From the NCBI RefSeq assembly GCF_001651035.1, contig NZ_LXRG01000065.1, forward strand, positions 350,279 to 414,278: a DNA stretch of 64,000 nucleotides, read 5' to 3'. Positions 1 to 8,167 of the stretch are shown in pieces. Position numbers and translations under genes: made by a program. How positions within the stretch are numbered: position 1 is the first letter of the stretch; each line of letters starts with the position of its first letter. The DNA comes from Halomonas sp. ALS9 (GTDB lineage: Bacteria; Pseudomonadota; Gammaproteobacteria; Pseudomonadales; Halomonadaceae). The notes beneath the pieces are model-generated. The model was not told where the DNA came from. It did not search any database and saw only the letters and a list, made by a program, of their open reading frames with translations.

Positions 1-1
1 T

Positions 2-376
2 GATCCCAAAGCGTTTGATGCGAAAAGCTTTGTCGATATTAAAGGCGACGTATGCATTATTCCGCCTAACTCGTTTGCCCTGGCGCGCACGGTGGAGTAC
101 TTCCGTATTCCCCGTAACGTGCTGACTATCTGCTTGGGTAAATCCACTTACGCGCGCTGTGGCATTATTGTTAACGTGACACCGCTGGAGCCCGAGTGGG
201 AAGGCCACGTGACCTTGGAATTCTCTAATACCACCAATCTGCCGGCGAAAATCTATGCCCATGAGGGTGTGGCGCAGATGCTGTTCCTAGAGTCCGATGA
301 AGTGTGCGAAACGTCGTATAAAGACCGCGGCGGGAAGTATATGGGGCAGCGTGGCGTTACTCTGCCGCGTACCTAG
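2..376 (+). CDS. dcd: dCTP deaminase, C-terminal part (5' end outside window)
   Basis: Deaminates dCTP to dUTP, feeding dUMP and then dTMP synthesis in the cytosol. The open frame enters at base 2 and gives 124 residues; the family is about 190, so roughly the first 65 residues lie before the window. Seen: the substrate-site block around KSTYARCGI, the stretch [19 protein letters not shown] with the catalytic Glu in VTLEF, and the C-terminal tail [13 protein letters not shown] that closes over the nucleotide in this family. It ends just before a hairpin terminator and is convergent with purN. Identity is firm; only the start is missing. Confidence 0.96.
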   Translation, partial: DPKAFDAKSFVDIKGDVCIIPPNSFALARTVEYFRIPRNVLTICLGKSTYARCGIIVNVTPLEPEWEGHVTLEFSNTTNLPAKIYAHEGVAQMLFLESDEVCETSYKDRGGKYMGQRGVTLPRT

Positions 377-400
377 CCCTAGGTAATGCATTGCTACAAA

Positions 401-435
401 AAGCGCCTTACTGGAAAACCGTAAGGCGCTTTTTT
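401..435. terminator. Bidirectional intrinsic terminator between dcd and purN
   Basis: An 11-bp perfect stem (401-411 with 421-431) closes a 9-base loop. It is followed by a T-run on the + strand and preceded by five A on the left, so it can end dcd on + and purMN on -. Confidence 0.85.
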
Positions 436-459
436 AATGCTTACTACGAAGATGATGTG

Positions 460-1215
460 CTAGTCCGGCGACTCTTCGTCGAGCTCCTCATCAAGCTCTT
501 CTGCAGCGTCGGCGTGGGCAAGCCGCATACCGTGTTCTGGCAGCAGATGACCATCCATTTTGGCGCCTTCGGCGCTGAACTGTAGCCTGCCTTCCAAAAA
601 CCACTGCACCGCAATCGGGTAGATCAGATGCTCCCGGGCGCGAACCTTCTCTTGCAGTGTTTCAGCGCTATCATCAGCGCTGACCAGCAGCTCCGCCTGC
701 AGTACCACCGGGCCACCGTCCAGCTCTTCAGTGACGAAGTGAACGCTACAGCCATGGCTGGCAACACCGTCTGCCAAGGCGCGGGCGTGGGTGTTAAGCC
801 CTTGGTAAGCTGGCAGCAGCGAAGGGTGGATGTTCAGCATCCGTCCCAGAAAGCGCTGCACAAAACGAGGTGTCAAAATGCGCATGAAGCCGGCGAGGAC
901 GATCAGATCTGGCTCGTGGCGCTCAATGACCTTGATTAAGGCGCCGTCATAAGCTTCGCGACTATCGTATTCCCGGTGGGGTAGGGCAACCGCTTCAATG
1001 CCTGCTTCATGGGCACGCTTCAAGCCATAGGCGTCAGCGATATTGGAAATGACCGCGACAATCTCACCACCGCCTAATCGGTCATGGGACTGAGCATCAA
1101 TCAGGGCCTGCAGATTGCTACCACTGCCTGAAATAAGCACTACAATACGTCGCGCACCGAGGGGCTCCGGCGTTACATCTTTAATAGTATCGCTCTGGTA
1201 GTCCGTATTGGTCAT
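460..1215 (-). CDS. purN: Phosphoribosylglycinamide formyltransferase
   Basis: Third step of purine synthesis: transfers formyl from 10-formyl-tetrahydrofolate to GAR. The 251 residues are longer than the usual ~215 because of an N-terminal extension (~22 residues) and an acidic tail rich in EELDEE. Seen: the N-terminal glycine-rich loop [13 protein letters not shown], the catalytic region [13 protein letters not shown] (Asn, His) and [13 protein letters not shown] with the conserved Asp. The ATG overlaps the purM stop in an ATGA junction, so the two are translationally coupled. PurU, encoded at 21.4 kb, is a paralogue with an added ACT domain. An acidic tail is common in halophiles. Confidence 0.96.
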   Translation of the reverse strand: MTNTDYQSDTIKDVTPEPLGARRIVVLISGSGSNLQALIDAQSHDRLGGGEIVAVISNIADAYGLKRAHEAGIEAVALPHREYDSREAYDGALIKVIERHEPDLIVLAGFMRILTPRFVQRFLGRMLNIHPSLLPAYQGLNTHARALADGVASHGCSVHFVTEELDGGPVVLQAELLVSADDSAETLQEKVRAREHLIYPIAVQWFLEGRLQFSAEGAKMDGHLLPEHGMRLAHADAAEELDEELDEESPD

Positions 1216-2279
1216 GCCGAGAGGTTCTCCAGAATAACGGCGTCCCCTTGGCGTTTAACGATCTGACCTAGACGATAAACGGATTCGCCTTCGGCTTCCA
1301 GATGCGCCACAGCCTGCTCTGCTTGATGTTGCGGCACTACAACGACCATGCCAATACCGCAATTAAGTACGCGGTGCATTTCGGTTTCATTCACGTTGCC
1401 GTGAGCCTGCAGCCAGTCAAACACAGCGGGGCGCTGCCAGCTGGCAATATCGATATGCGCAGCGAGGTTGTCGGGCAGCACGCGGGGAATGTTTTCAAGC
1501 AAGCCGCCGCCAGTAATGTGCGATAACGCGTGTACAGCAATATCGCTGCCGCGCATTAAGGAGAGCAGTGATTTTACATAGATGCGGGTAGGTGCCATCA
1601 GCGCATCGCCGAGGGTTTTGCCGTCGATGTCGGTCTCTAGCGAAGCATTGCTGACCTCGAGTATTTTACGAATCAGCGAGTAGCCATTGGAGTGTGGTCC
1701 AGATGACGCCAGCCCTAAGATTACATCACCTTCGGCCACTTTACTGCCATCTAAAATATCGGCTTTTTCAACCACGCCCACGCAAAAGCCCGCTAAATCG
1801 TAGTCACTGCCTTCGTACATGCCCGGCATTTCGGCAGTTTCGCCGCCTACGAGAGCGCAGCCAGCCAGTTCGCAACCAGCGCCAATGCCGGTAACAACGT
1901 CAGCAGCAATATCCACATCTAGCTTACCCGTGGCATAGTAGTCGAGAAATAGTAGCGGTTCGGCGCCAGCCACGATGAGATCGTTGACACACATAGCGAC
2001 CAAGTCAATACCGATGGTGTCGTGCTTGCCAAGATCCATCGCCAGGCGCAGCTTGGTGCCGACGCCATCGGTGCCTGAGACAAGTACGGGCTGCCGGTAG
2101 CCCGCTGGTATTTCGCATAGCGCGCCAAAACCGCCAAGGCCGCCCATTACTTCTGGGCGAGTAGTGCGTTTGGCAACATGTTTAATGCGGTCAACTAAGG
2201 CGTTACCGGCATCAATATCGACGCCGGCGTCCTTATAGCTGAGAGAAGGAGTAGCCGAAGAAGAGGAAGTCTCGGTCAT
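1212..2279 (-). CDS. purM: Phosphoribosylformylglycinamidine cyclo-ligase (AIR synthetase)
   Basis: Converts FGAM to AIR with ATP in de novo purine synthesis. The product is 355 residues from the ATG at 2279, which has an AGGA sequence 7 bases upstream; longer upstream readings lack family similarity. Seen: [15 protein letters not shown] near residue 15, [13 protein letters not shown], the ATP-site block [24 protein letters not shown], and [16 protein letters not shown]. First gene of purM-purN; purN overlaps its stop by 4 bases. A four-copy 19-bp tandem repeat lies upstream, between it and the divergent perM gene. Confidence 0.97.
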   Translation of the reverse strand: MTETSSSSATPSLSYKDAGVDIDAGNALVDRIKHVAKRTTRPEVMGGLGGFGALCEIPAGYRQPVLVSGTDGVGTKLRLAMDLGKHDTIGIDLVAMCVNDLIVAGAEPLLFLDYYATGKLDVDIAADVVTGIGAGCELAGCALVGGETAEMPGMYEGSDYDLAGFCVGVVEKADILDGSKVAEGDVILGLASSGPHSNGYSLIRKILEVSNASLETDIDGKTLGDALMAPTRIYVKSLLSLMRGSDIAVHALSHITGGGLLENIPRVLPDNLAAHIDIASWQRPAVFDWLQAHGNVNETEMHRVLNCGIGMVVVVPQHQAEQAVAHLEAEGESVYRLGQIVKRQGDAVILENLSA

Positions 2280-2434
2280 GACAGATCCTGTGAAGCAAAT
2301 AGCGGTGCTGGTAGTGCTGGCGACGAGGCCAGTGCTAGACGATAACTGGAGCGGATTGTAACACTCAGCGGCGCAGGCCGCACCGCTGTCGCACATGATG
2401 AAAAGCTTACGAGCGAGTTTCGCCAATATGCGGC

Positions 2435-2510
2435 ATAGTAGTGATGAGTAAAAATAGTAGTAATGAGTAAAAACAGTAGTGGTAAGTAAAAATAGTAACG
2501 ATAAGTGAAA
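2435..2510. repeat. 19-bp tandem repeat, four copies, in the purM/perM divergent intergenic region
   Basis: Four consecutive 19-base units begin at 2435, 2454, 2473 and 2492. They share the pattern ATAGTAGTRRTRAGTAAAA with a few substitutions, most in the last unit. The array ends about 35 bases before the perM start and about 155 bases upstream of the purM start, so it lies in or near both promoter regions. Confidence 0.9.
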
Positions 2511-2544
2511 CTGGTCAGATTCAATCCACGTTTGAGAGGAAACT

Positions 2545-3672
2545 ATGCGGAATTCTTGGTGGGGTGTCCTATTTTTGGTGGTGATAGGCGGCTTGATCTA
2601 TTTGTTAGACGCGGTGCTGATGCCTTTTATTGCTGGGATGATACTCGCTTACTTAGCTGATCCGCTGGCTAACCGTTTCCAACGCTGGGGCATGAATCGG
2701 CCGTTCGCGGTAAGTAGCGTGTTTTTAGTACTGTTGATCGTGCTTGTGGCGAGTTTGTTGATACTAATACCGCTTCTTGTTCAACAGCTTAAGCAGCTGG
2801 GCGAGGCAATCCCCGGTATCTTCAATTGGGTAGAAAATACCCTCGCTCCCCAGGTACAAGAGTGGACGGGTTATGACCTCACCGCAGAGTTAACCAATGC
2901 GCGTGAGACGCTGGTCGAAAACTGGCGCGATGCAGGTGGCTACCTAGCCCAGGCGCTTGGTCAAATAGGCCGTTCTGGCATGGCCTTTGCGTCTTGGATC
3001 ACCTATGTAGCACTGATTCCTGTGGTTACCTTCTATTTGCTGTTGGATTGGAACCGGCTGCTGACCAATATCGCTAATCTCATACCACGCCAGTGGGCGG
3101 ACGATACCTTCCGGCTAGCGCGTCGCTGCGATGAGGTGCTGTCGTCGTTTTTACGTGGACAACTGCTGGTGATGCTCTGTCTAGGGATTATTTATGCAGT
3201 GGGTTTAACGCTGATGGGGCTTAATTTTGGCCTGTTGATTGGCTTTGTGTCTGGGTTAGTAAGCATCGTGCCGTTCTTGGGCTTTATTGTCGGCTTGGTG
3301 ATAGCGCTTGTTGTTGCACTGTTCCAATACGCTACCTGGTGGGCAGTACTCGGGGTCATCTTGGTATTTAGCATTGGTCAAATGGCCGAGAGCGTGATTC
3401 TACAGCCTAAATTATTGGGCGATAAAATTGGCCTGCACCCGGTCGCGGTTATATTTGCCGTACTGGCGGGCGGCAATCTGTTTGGGTTAACCGGTGTGCT
3501 GCTGGCACTTCCGGTTGCTGCGGTTATCCTGGTGCTACTCAAGGAAGTTAAAGTTCGCTATCAGGACAGCGAGCTTTACGATGATCATAATGCTGATAAT
3601 CATACAATAATCGAGGTCAGTTCTTCGCACCATGATGAGCTGGGACGTCGTGATGAACGGGAGTCACCATGA
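2545..3672 (+). CDS. AI-2E family (PerM-type) inner-membrane transporter
   Basis: A 375-residue polytopic membrane protein of the AI-2E exporter/PerM family; the substrate is not predictable from sequence. Seen: two N-terminal hydrophobic segments in the first 40 residues, then [17 protein letters not shown], a third segment near 60-75, an amphipathic soluble part (about 75-150), and a C-terminal bundle. The latter carries the family signature around VPFLGFIVG and [19 protein letters not shown]. The hydrophilic, acidic tail holds several His residues. A GAGAGGAAAC sequence precedes the ATG. The stop overlaps the hda start in an ATGA junction; perM-hda pairing is the usual arrangement in Pseudomonas relatives. 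Confidence 0.93.
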   Translation: MRNSWWGVLFLVVIGGLIYLLDAVLMPFIAGMILAYLADPLANRFQRWGMNRPFAVSSVFLVLLIVLVASLLILIPLLVQQLKQLGEAIPGIFNWVENTLAPQVQEWTGYDLTAELTNARETLVENWRDAGGYLAQALGQIGRSGMAFASWITYVALIPVVTFYLLLDWNRLLTNIANLIPRQWADDTFRLARRCDEVLSSFLRGQLLVMLCLGIIYAVGLTLMGLNFGLLIGFVSGLVSIVPFLGFIVGLVIALVVALFQYATWWAVLGVILVFSIGQMAESVILQPKLLGDKIGLHPVAVIFAVLAGGNLFGLTGVLLALPVAAVILVLLKEVKVRYQDSELYDDHNADNHTIIEVSSSHHDELGRRDERESP

Positions 3673-4376
3673 GCCGAATGCCGGCACAGCTTCCCTTGGG
3701 AATTGGTCTGCGTGATGACGCGACCTTCGACAACTACTATGTGGCGCGATCAAATAAACCGCTGGTAGAGCACCTTACCCAGCAGCTTACTTCAGAGGGA
3801 GAACAGTTTCTCTTTTTGTGGGGTTCGCCAGGGGTGGGGCGAAGCCACCTGCTTCAGGCGGCGTGCCATGCAGCGTCAGATGCCGATAAACGCGCGCTTT
3901 ACTTGCCGCTGAATGACTTGGGCCACTTTCCACCATTAATGCTGGAAGACATTGAGCGCTTGGATCTTGTCGCCATTGATGACCTGGAGTGCGTGATGGG
4001 GCGCAAGCGCTGGGAGGAAGCGCTGTTTCATGCTTTTAACCGGCTAAGAGATGCGGGGAAAAAATTAGTCATCGCCGCCAGTGCCTCTCCGCGACAGCTA
4101 AACGTGGTGCTACCTGATTTGGCTTCGCGCCTGGCCTGGGGAGTCACTTTTCATGTTCATCCCTTAGAGGATGATGACGAACGTTTGGCAGCGCTAAAGC
4201 TGCGCGCCAGCGTGAGAGGTATGCAATTGCCTGATGACGTTGGGCGCTATATTTTGCACCGTGGTCCTCGCGAGTTAGGTGAGCTTTGCCGCGCCGTGGA
4301 AACCCTGGATAAAGCATCGCTATCAGCCAAGCGTAAATTGACGATTCCGTTTGTGAAATCCGCCCTCGGTTGGTAA
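3669..4376 (+). CDS. hda: DnaA-regulatory inactivator Hda
   Basis: A DnaA-like AAA+ protein that, bound to the DNA-loaded sliding clamp, stimulates ATP hydrolysis by DnaA and so limits re-initiation. It has 235 residues. Seen: N-terminal clamp-binding peptide QLPLGI at 7-12; Walker A-like GSPGVGRSHLL near 53, with Arg in place of Lys as is normal for Hda; Walker B LVAIDDLECV near 102; sensor region VIAASASPRQLN. The C-terminal lid ends in the arginine-rich helix of the family. Translationally coupled to perM. Followed by a strong hairpin terminator. Confidence 0.95.
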   Translation: MSRMPAQLPLGIGLRDDATFDNYYVARSNKPLVEHLTQQLTSEGEQFLFLWGSPGVGRSHLLQAACHAASDADKRALYLPLNDLGHFPPLMLEDIERLDLVAIDDLECVMGRKRWEEALFHAFNRLRDAGKKLVIAASASPRQLNVVLPDLASRLAWGVTFHVHPLEDDDERLAALKLRASVRGMQLPDDVGRYILHRGPRELGELCRAVETLDKASLSAKRKLTIPFVKSALGW

Positions 4377-4410
4377 AGCCGCTGGTAAAATAGGCTAAAG
4401 ATAGTAACTA

Positions 4411-4446
4411 AAACGCCCCTGTCAGCGAGAGCCGACAGGGGCGTTT
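4411..4446. terminator. Intrinsic terminator between hda and the phasin gene
   Basis: A perfect 13-bp stem (4411-4423 with 4434-4446) encloses a 10-base loop. A/T ends on both sides allow it to serve the convergent hda (+) and phasin (-) genes. Confidence 0.85.
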
Positions 4447-4484
4447 ATACGACTTGCTTACCAGCTTATTGATTCAATAAGCGA

Positions 4485-4859
4485 TTAAGCGGTTTTGCTC
4501 AACTTGCTAGCAGCGGTTTGCGCCTGCTTAACGTTGTCTTCGGTAATTTTCTGGCTTTTCTGGATGAAGTCTTGCTGTAGGGATACGACTTTATCGGTAT
4601 CGCCCTTAACACGCTCAGCCAGCTCTTTAGCCACTTTTTGCTGACCTTCCATATAGCTGCGCAGACCTTCTGCGTCTTTCACGTCCATCATTTGACGCAT
4701 TTGCGCAATGCCGGTATCAACGTAGGCTTTGCTGGCGTCCATTTGAGCGTTAAGCATTTTTTCGCTGTAATCGATGCTCAGCGCCATGTAAGCGCGTACT
4801 GGCGCCATAAACATGTTGTCAAATTGCTGAGTCATTTCGTTAGTATTTAATGTACGCAT
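4485..4859 (-). CDS. phaP: Phasin family protein (PHA granule-associated)
   Basis: Small amphipathic protein expected to coat polyhydroxyalkanoate granules. It has 124 residues, almost all predicted helix, with no Cys and few aromatics. It carries the phasin-family N-terminal pattern (MTQQFDNMFMAPVRAYMALSI) and a coiled C-terminal half rich in Ala, Lys and Gln. Two in-frame ATGs lie 6 bases apart. The GGAGG sequence is only 2 bases before the first but 8 before the second, so the second (4859) is chosen. The promoter carries a palindrome centred on its -10 box. No PHA synthase gene is in the window, so the granule role rests on family alone. Confidence 0.87.
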   Translation of the reverse strand: MRTLNTNEMTQQFDNMFMAPVRAYMALSIDYSEKMLNAQMDASKAYVDTGIAQMRQMMDVKDAEGLRSYMEGQQKVAKELAERVKGDTDKVVSLQQDFIQKSQKITEDNVKQAQTAASKLSKTA

Positions 4860-4950
4860 CGTCATACCCTCCAGGGTTTGGTCTTGCCAAAAGCAGCTAT
4901 CCAGAGGTTGGCGCTGCCTATTGAGTGGTTAGCTTTTTAAGCTATCTTGC

Positions 4951-4984
4951 GTTGCAGCATAGCAACTGTTTTTGTGCAGTGCAA
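4951..4984 (-). promoter_or_regulatory. Phasin promoter with palindrome over the -10 box
   Basis: Read on the - strand: TTGCAC (4979-4984), 17-base spacer, TATGCT (4956-4961). The -10 hexamer is exactly the 6-base centre of an inverted repeat GTTGC-N6-GCAAC (4951-4966). This placement suits a repressor; PhaR-type regulators recognise TGC-rich dyads in phasin promoters, so PhaR is a candidate by inference only. Confidence 0.6.
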
Positions 4985-5149
4985 CATTTGGTTTTTGGCA
5001 TTTAATGCCCGTGGGGTAAGCATATGTTTACCCGTATGGTCTAAACAGCTAGCTTGAAGGTAGAGAAGGTGGCTTTAAACAGCGAACGATAGACCAGTTA
5101 CGGGCTCAGATAAGCATCACTGTTAATCTCACTGTTGGGAGAAAGAGCA

Positions 5150-6526
5150 ATGGCAACACGGAAGGAACGCGACAGCATGGGCGAATTGGAAGTGCCATCT
5201 GAGGCCCTTTATGGTGCGCAGACTCAGCGGGCAATCAATAACTTTCCTGTCTCTCATTCGCCCATGCCCCCGGCCTTTATTCACGCCGTCGCGCGTATCA
5301 AGCTAGCGGCAGCCCGCGCTAATCAAACCCTGGGAGGGCTTGATAGCGCGCGTGGGGAGGCAATTCAAAAAGCGGCGCGCGAAGTGTTAACGGGTAAGCA
5401 TGATCAGCACTTTCCCATCGACGTGTTTCAAACCGGTTCAGGCACCTCCACCAATATGAACGTCAATGAAGTGTTGGCGACCTTGGCAAGCCGAGAGGGG
5501 GTTGAGGTAACCCCGAACGATCACGTCAATATGGGGCAGTCCAGCAATGACGTAATTCCTACGGCGATTCACCTGTCGGCTGCCATCGCGGTGCACGAAT
5601 CGCTGCGCCCAGCCCTGGTTCACCTGCGCGATACCATCGACCAGCGCGCCAGTGAGTTGAGCCATGTGGTGAAAACTGGACGTACCCATCTCATGGACGC
5701 CATGCCGCTGCGTATGGATCAAGAGCTGGGCGCTTGGTCGAGTCAATTGAGTCAGGCCATTGAGCGCTTTGATAGCGCCATGAAGAGGCTGTGTCGGTTA
5801 GCCCAGGGCGGCACCGCCGTGGGTACCGGCATTAACGCACCTATCGGCTTTGCTGAGCAGATAGCGCAAGAGCTGAGCGAGCAGACGGGGTTGATGTTCA
5901 CCCCTAACGACAGCTTCTTTGCCAGCCTCTCTTCCCAGGATGCAGCGGTAGAGCTTTCCGGGCAGTTGAAAGGCTTGGCCTGCGTGATTATGAAAATTGC
6001 CAACGACTTGCGCTGGATGAATTCAGGCCCGCTGGCGGGGCTGGGTGAGATCGAGCTAGAGGCGCTTCAGCCCGGCAGTTCGATTATGCCGGGGAAAGTT
6101 AACCCCGTTATTCCTGAGTCGGCTGCTCAAGCTGCTGCTCAAGTCATCGGTCTGGATGCTGCGATTACCGTCGCGGGGCAAAGTGGCAATTTCCAATTAA
6201 ATGTAATGTTGCCGCTGATAGCTTCCAATCTGCTTACCTCCATTAGCTTGATGAGTAATACCGCACGGCTGCTGGCTGACCGTGCGATTGCCACCTTTAA
6301 GGTTCGTGAAGATAACCTAAAAGAACCGTTGGCGAGGAATCCTATCTTGGTGACCGCGCTAAATGGTGCCATTGGCTACAACGCCGCCGCGGCTATTGCC
6401 AAAGAGGCTTATCAAGCGGGGCGGCCGATTATTGATGTGGCGGAAGAGAAAACTGACCTTGACCGGGAGACGCTAGAGCGGCTGCTGGATCCGGCCGCGT
6501 TAACTCAGGGAGGCATCCCGGAGTAA
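5150..6526 (+). CDS. fumC: Class II fumarate hydratase
   Basis: Iron-independent, cytosolic fumarase of the TCA cycle (fumarate to L-malate). It has 458 residues, the usual family length. Seen: substrate-site blocks FQTGSGTSTNMNVNE (~95-110), NMGQSSNDVIPTA (~129), KTGRTHLMDAMPL (~180), and the fumarase/aspartase signature GSSIMPGKVNPV near 310 with the catalytic Ser loop. The ATG at 5150 follows a GGGAGAAAG ribosome site; a TTG five codons earlier would overlap that site and is rejected. Monocistronic; its tail faces the EEP-family gene 37 bases away, with no clear hairpin between. Aconitase (acnB) is also in the window at 35 kb. Confidence 0.96.
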   Translation: MATRKERDSMGELEVPSEALYGAQTQRAINNFPVSHSPMPPAFIHAVARIKLAAARANQTLGGLDSARGEAIQKAAREVLTGKHDQHFPIDVFQTGSGTSTNMNVNEVLATLASREGVEVTPNDHVNMGQSSNDVIPTAIHLSAAIAVHESLRPALVHLRDTIDQRASELSHVVKTGRTHLMDAMPLRMDQELGAWSSQLSQAIERFDSAMKRLCRLAQGGTAVGTGINAPIGFAEQIAQELSEQTGLMFTPNDSFFASLSSQDAAVELSGQLKGLACVIMKIANDLRWMNSGPLAGLGEIELEALQPGSSIMPGKVNPVIPESAAQAAAQVIGLDAAITVAGQSGNFQLNVMLPLIASNLLTSISLMSNTARLLADRAIATFKVREDNLKEPLARNPILVTALNGAIGYNAAAAIAKEAYQAGRPIIDVAEEKTDLDRETLERLLDPAALTQGGIPE

Positions 6527-6562
6527 AGCGTTTAAGGTCAGCTTACGTGAGGCTTCCCGTTT

Positions 6563-7633
6563 TCAGGTCTCTTGCTGCTCAGTTTTACCTTGCTGGATTG
6601 TTTCGCTGGCTTCGCTACGCTCTTCGGTATTAGCTTCGGGTGTTTCATGCTCGTTTTGGCGCGAGGGGCGATAGCAAAAGGTGGCCAGTATCGGAAAGTG
6701 GTCGGAGCCGAAGTAGCTAAGGCGCTGCATGCCGACTAAGGTGAAGTGCTCGGTCACAAAGATATGATCTAGGGGCCAGCGCAATACTGGATATTTTGCG
6801 TGAAAGGTGCTGAATAAGCCACGTCCCCGGCGTGGATCGAGCATGCCGCCAACACGGCAAAACAGTCGTGTTGTGCGTGACCAAGCCACATCGTTCAGAT
6901 CGCCAGCGACCAATGTCGCTTGTGGATCTTCATGAATCTTTTTACCCACCAGCAGCAGCTCTGCATCCCGCCACAGGGATTTTTCACTTTCGCTGGGCGC
7001 TGGTGGTCGGGGGTGGAGTGCGTAAAAGCGAATTCTATCGCCGTTGGCTAGCGTTACGCGGGTATGAATGGACGGAATGTCGTCTTGAATCAGCCACTCG
7101 ACGGAGGTGTCGGAGAGTTCGAGGTGCGAGTACAGGTGCATGCCGTAGAGGTTGTCGAGTGGGATTTTAACGCTGTACGGCCACTGTTCTGCGAGCGCAG
7201 GATCCAGTTGATCCTGCCACCACTGATCTGACTCCAGGGTCAGTACAATGTCGGGCTGATGCTGTTTAATCATATCGATCAAGGGTTGAACTTGCCGATT
7301 CGGGGTCAGCACGTTAGCGATCAAAAGCGTGATCTTTTTATCTGCATCGTTACTCTCTGCCGCCTTAACCTGCACAGGCCACAACGTTGTGAAGGGCAAA
7401 ATGTAGTAGCCTTGAAATAGCACAGTGATACCCGAGGCGAGTAGGGCCACCCATAACCAGGGGCCTGATTCAACCAAGGAAACGGCTAATAACCAGGTGA
7501 TTAGGGCTAGGAAAGCGATCTGCAGGCGTGGGAATTCAAAACTGCGAATCCACCACCAGTGCAAATGTATGCGTGCTATCAGCGTCGCTAATAACAGCAC
7601 GATCGCTATGCTTCCTAGCAAAATACCTGGCAT
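6563..7633 (-). CDS. Membrane-anchored endonuclease/exonuclease/phosphatase family protein
   Basis: A 356-residue protein with three hydrophobic segments in the first ~85 residues, then an EEP-fold hydrolase domain (about 100-330). Seen in the domain: LLIANVLTPNRQ, the metal-site Glu in IVLTLESDQWW, GDRIRFYALHPRPP, VAGDLNDVAWS (Asp/Asn pair) and the terminal GSDHFPI with catalytic Asp-His. The Glu-rich tail (EHETPEANTEERSEA) is disordered and acidic. The expected topology puts the hydrolase in the periplasm, which fits a phosphodiesterase or phosphatase better than a DNase; the substrate is unknown. Start supported by GGGAG 7 bases upstream. Confidence 0.85.
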   Translation of the reverse strand: MPGILLGSIAIVLLLATLIARIHLHWWWIRSFEFPRLQIAFLALITWLLAVSLVESGPWLWVALLASGITVLFQGYYILPFTTLWPVQVKAAESNDADKKITLLIANVLTPNRQVQPLIDMIKQHQPDIVLTLESDQWWQDQLDPALAEQWPYSVKIPLDNLYGMHLYSHLELSDTSVEWLIQDDIPSIHTRVTLANGDRIRFYALHPRPPAPSESEKSLWRDAELLLVGKKIHEDPQATLVAGDLNDVAWSRTTRLFCRVGGMLDPRRGRGLFSTFHAKYPVLRWPLDHIFVTEHFTLVGMQRLSYFGSDHFPILATFCYRPSRQNEHETPEANTEERSEASETIQQGKTEQQET

Positions 7634-7769
7634 GGTTTATCTCCCTGTAGATAACGACCAACAAATTGAAGCGCTAAGCCTAGCGCTAGAAGGTTGTAGG
7701 TGTCGAATTGAACATCTATTCGACATGGGAGTAAAGCCGGTGGGAAGAGGGCGCACAATGGGAAAGAGC

Positions 7770-7797
7770 TTGCAATTCAGTGATAAAAGCGTAAGAT
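7770..7797 (+). promoter_or_regulatory. Candidate sigma70 promoter for the tRNA-Val pair
   Basis: TTGCAA (7770-7775), 16-base spacer, TAAGAT (7792-7797). Transcription from about 7804 would run through the AGATAGAC microsatellite into both tRNA genes, giving a 5' precursor of about 130 nt. It is the best-scoring pair by eye in the region but not tested. Confidence 0.35.
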
Positions 7798-7856
7798 ATG
7801 CATCCGTTGCAAGGCGTGCAGCTATCCAAATAGCGCACTCCAGATAGACTAATAGC

Positions 7857-7930
7857 AGATAGACAGATAGACAGATAGACAGATAGACAGATAGACAGAT
7901 AGACAGATAGACAGATAGACAGATAGATAG
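7857..7930. repeat. AGATAGAC octanucleotide microsatellite
   Basis: Eight perfect head-to-tail copies of AGATAGAC (7857-7920) and a degenerate partial copy (7921-7930), ending 6 bases before the first tRNA-Val gene. A single related CAGATAGAC lies just upstream at 7841. A tract this perfect is prone to slippage, so copy number probably differs between strains. Confidence 0.95.
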
Positions 7931-7936
7931 CGTAAT

Positions 7937-8013
7937 AGAACCATAGCTCAGTTGGTTAGAGCGCCACGTTGACATCGTGGAGGTCGGCGGTTCAAATCCG
8001 CCTGGTTCTACCA
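7937..8013 (+). tRNA. tRNA-Val (GAC), copy 1
   Basis: A 77-nt cloverleaf with encoded CCA. The acceptor AGAACCA pairs fully with TGGTTCT and the discriminator is A73. The D arm is GCTC/GAGC, the anticodon stem CCACG/CGTGG with loop TTGACAT (anticodon GAC), and the T arm GGCGG/CCGCC with loop TTCAAAT. Position 3:70 is A:U. The second copy follows after 22 bases. Confidence 0.97.
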
Positions 8014-8035
8014 TTTTAATGTCAAGCCTTTTTTC

Positions 8036-8112
8036 AGGACCATAGCTCAGTTGGTTAGAGCGCCACGTTGACATCGTGGAGGTCGGCGGTTCAAATCCGC
8101 CTGGTTCTACCA
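8036..8112 (+). tRNA. tRNA-Val (GAC), copy 2, with G3:U70 acceptor pair
   Basis: Identical to copy 1 except for base 3: the acceptor is AGGACCA opposite TGGTTCT, so pair 3:70 is a G:U wobble. All other stems, the GAC anticodon and the encoded CCA are intact. G3:U70 is the main identity element read by alanyl-tRNA synthetase, and A73 is compatible with it. The gene is otherwise a normal valine tRNA and is followed by a strong terminator. Confidence 0.96.
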
Positions 8113-8121
8113 GCTTTTATC

Positions 8122-8158
8122 AAAAACGCCCCAGGCATTTACTGCTTGGGGCGTTTTT
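8122..8158. terminator. Bidirectional terminator after the tRNA-Val pair
   Basis: A 12-bp perfect stem (8122-8133 with 8147-8158) starts with five A and ends with five T, so it works in both directions. It ends the tRNA transcript on + and the convergent msrC transcript on -. Confidence 0.9.
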
Positions 8159-8167
8159 GCGTGGACG

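Noticed and set aside
7637..8074. A long - strand frame covering the microsatellite and tRNA-Val, with repeated MSTWRSNQLSYG
   Set aside because: It is the antisense of the two tRNA genes and of the AGATAGAC repeat; the duplicated peptide is just the antisense of the tRNA-Val sequence. No ribosome site or family.
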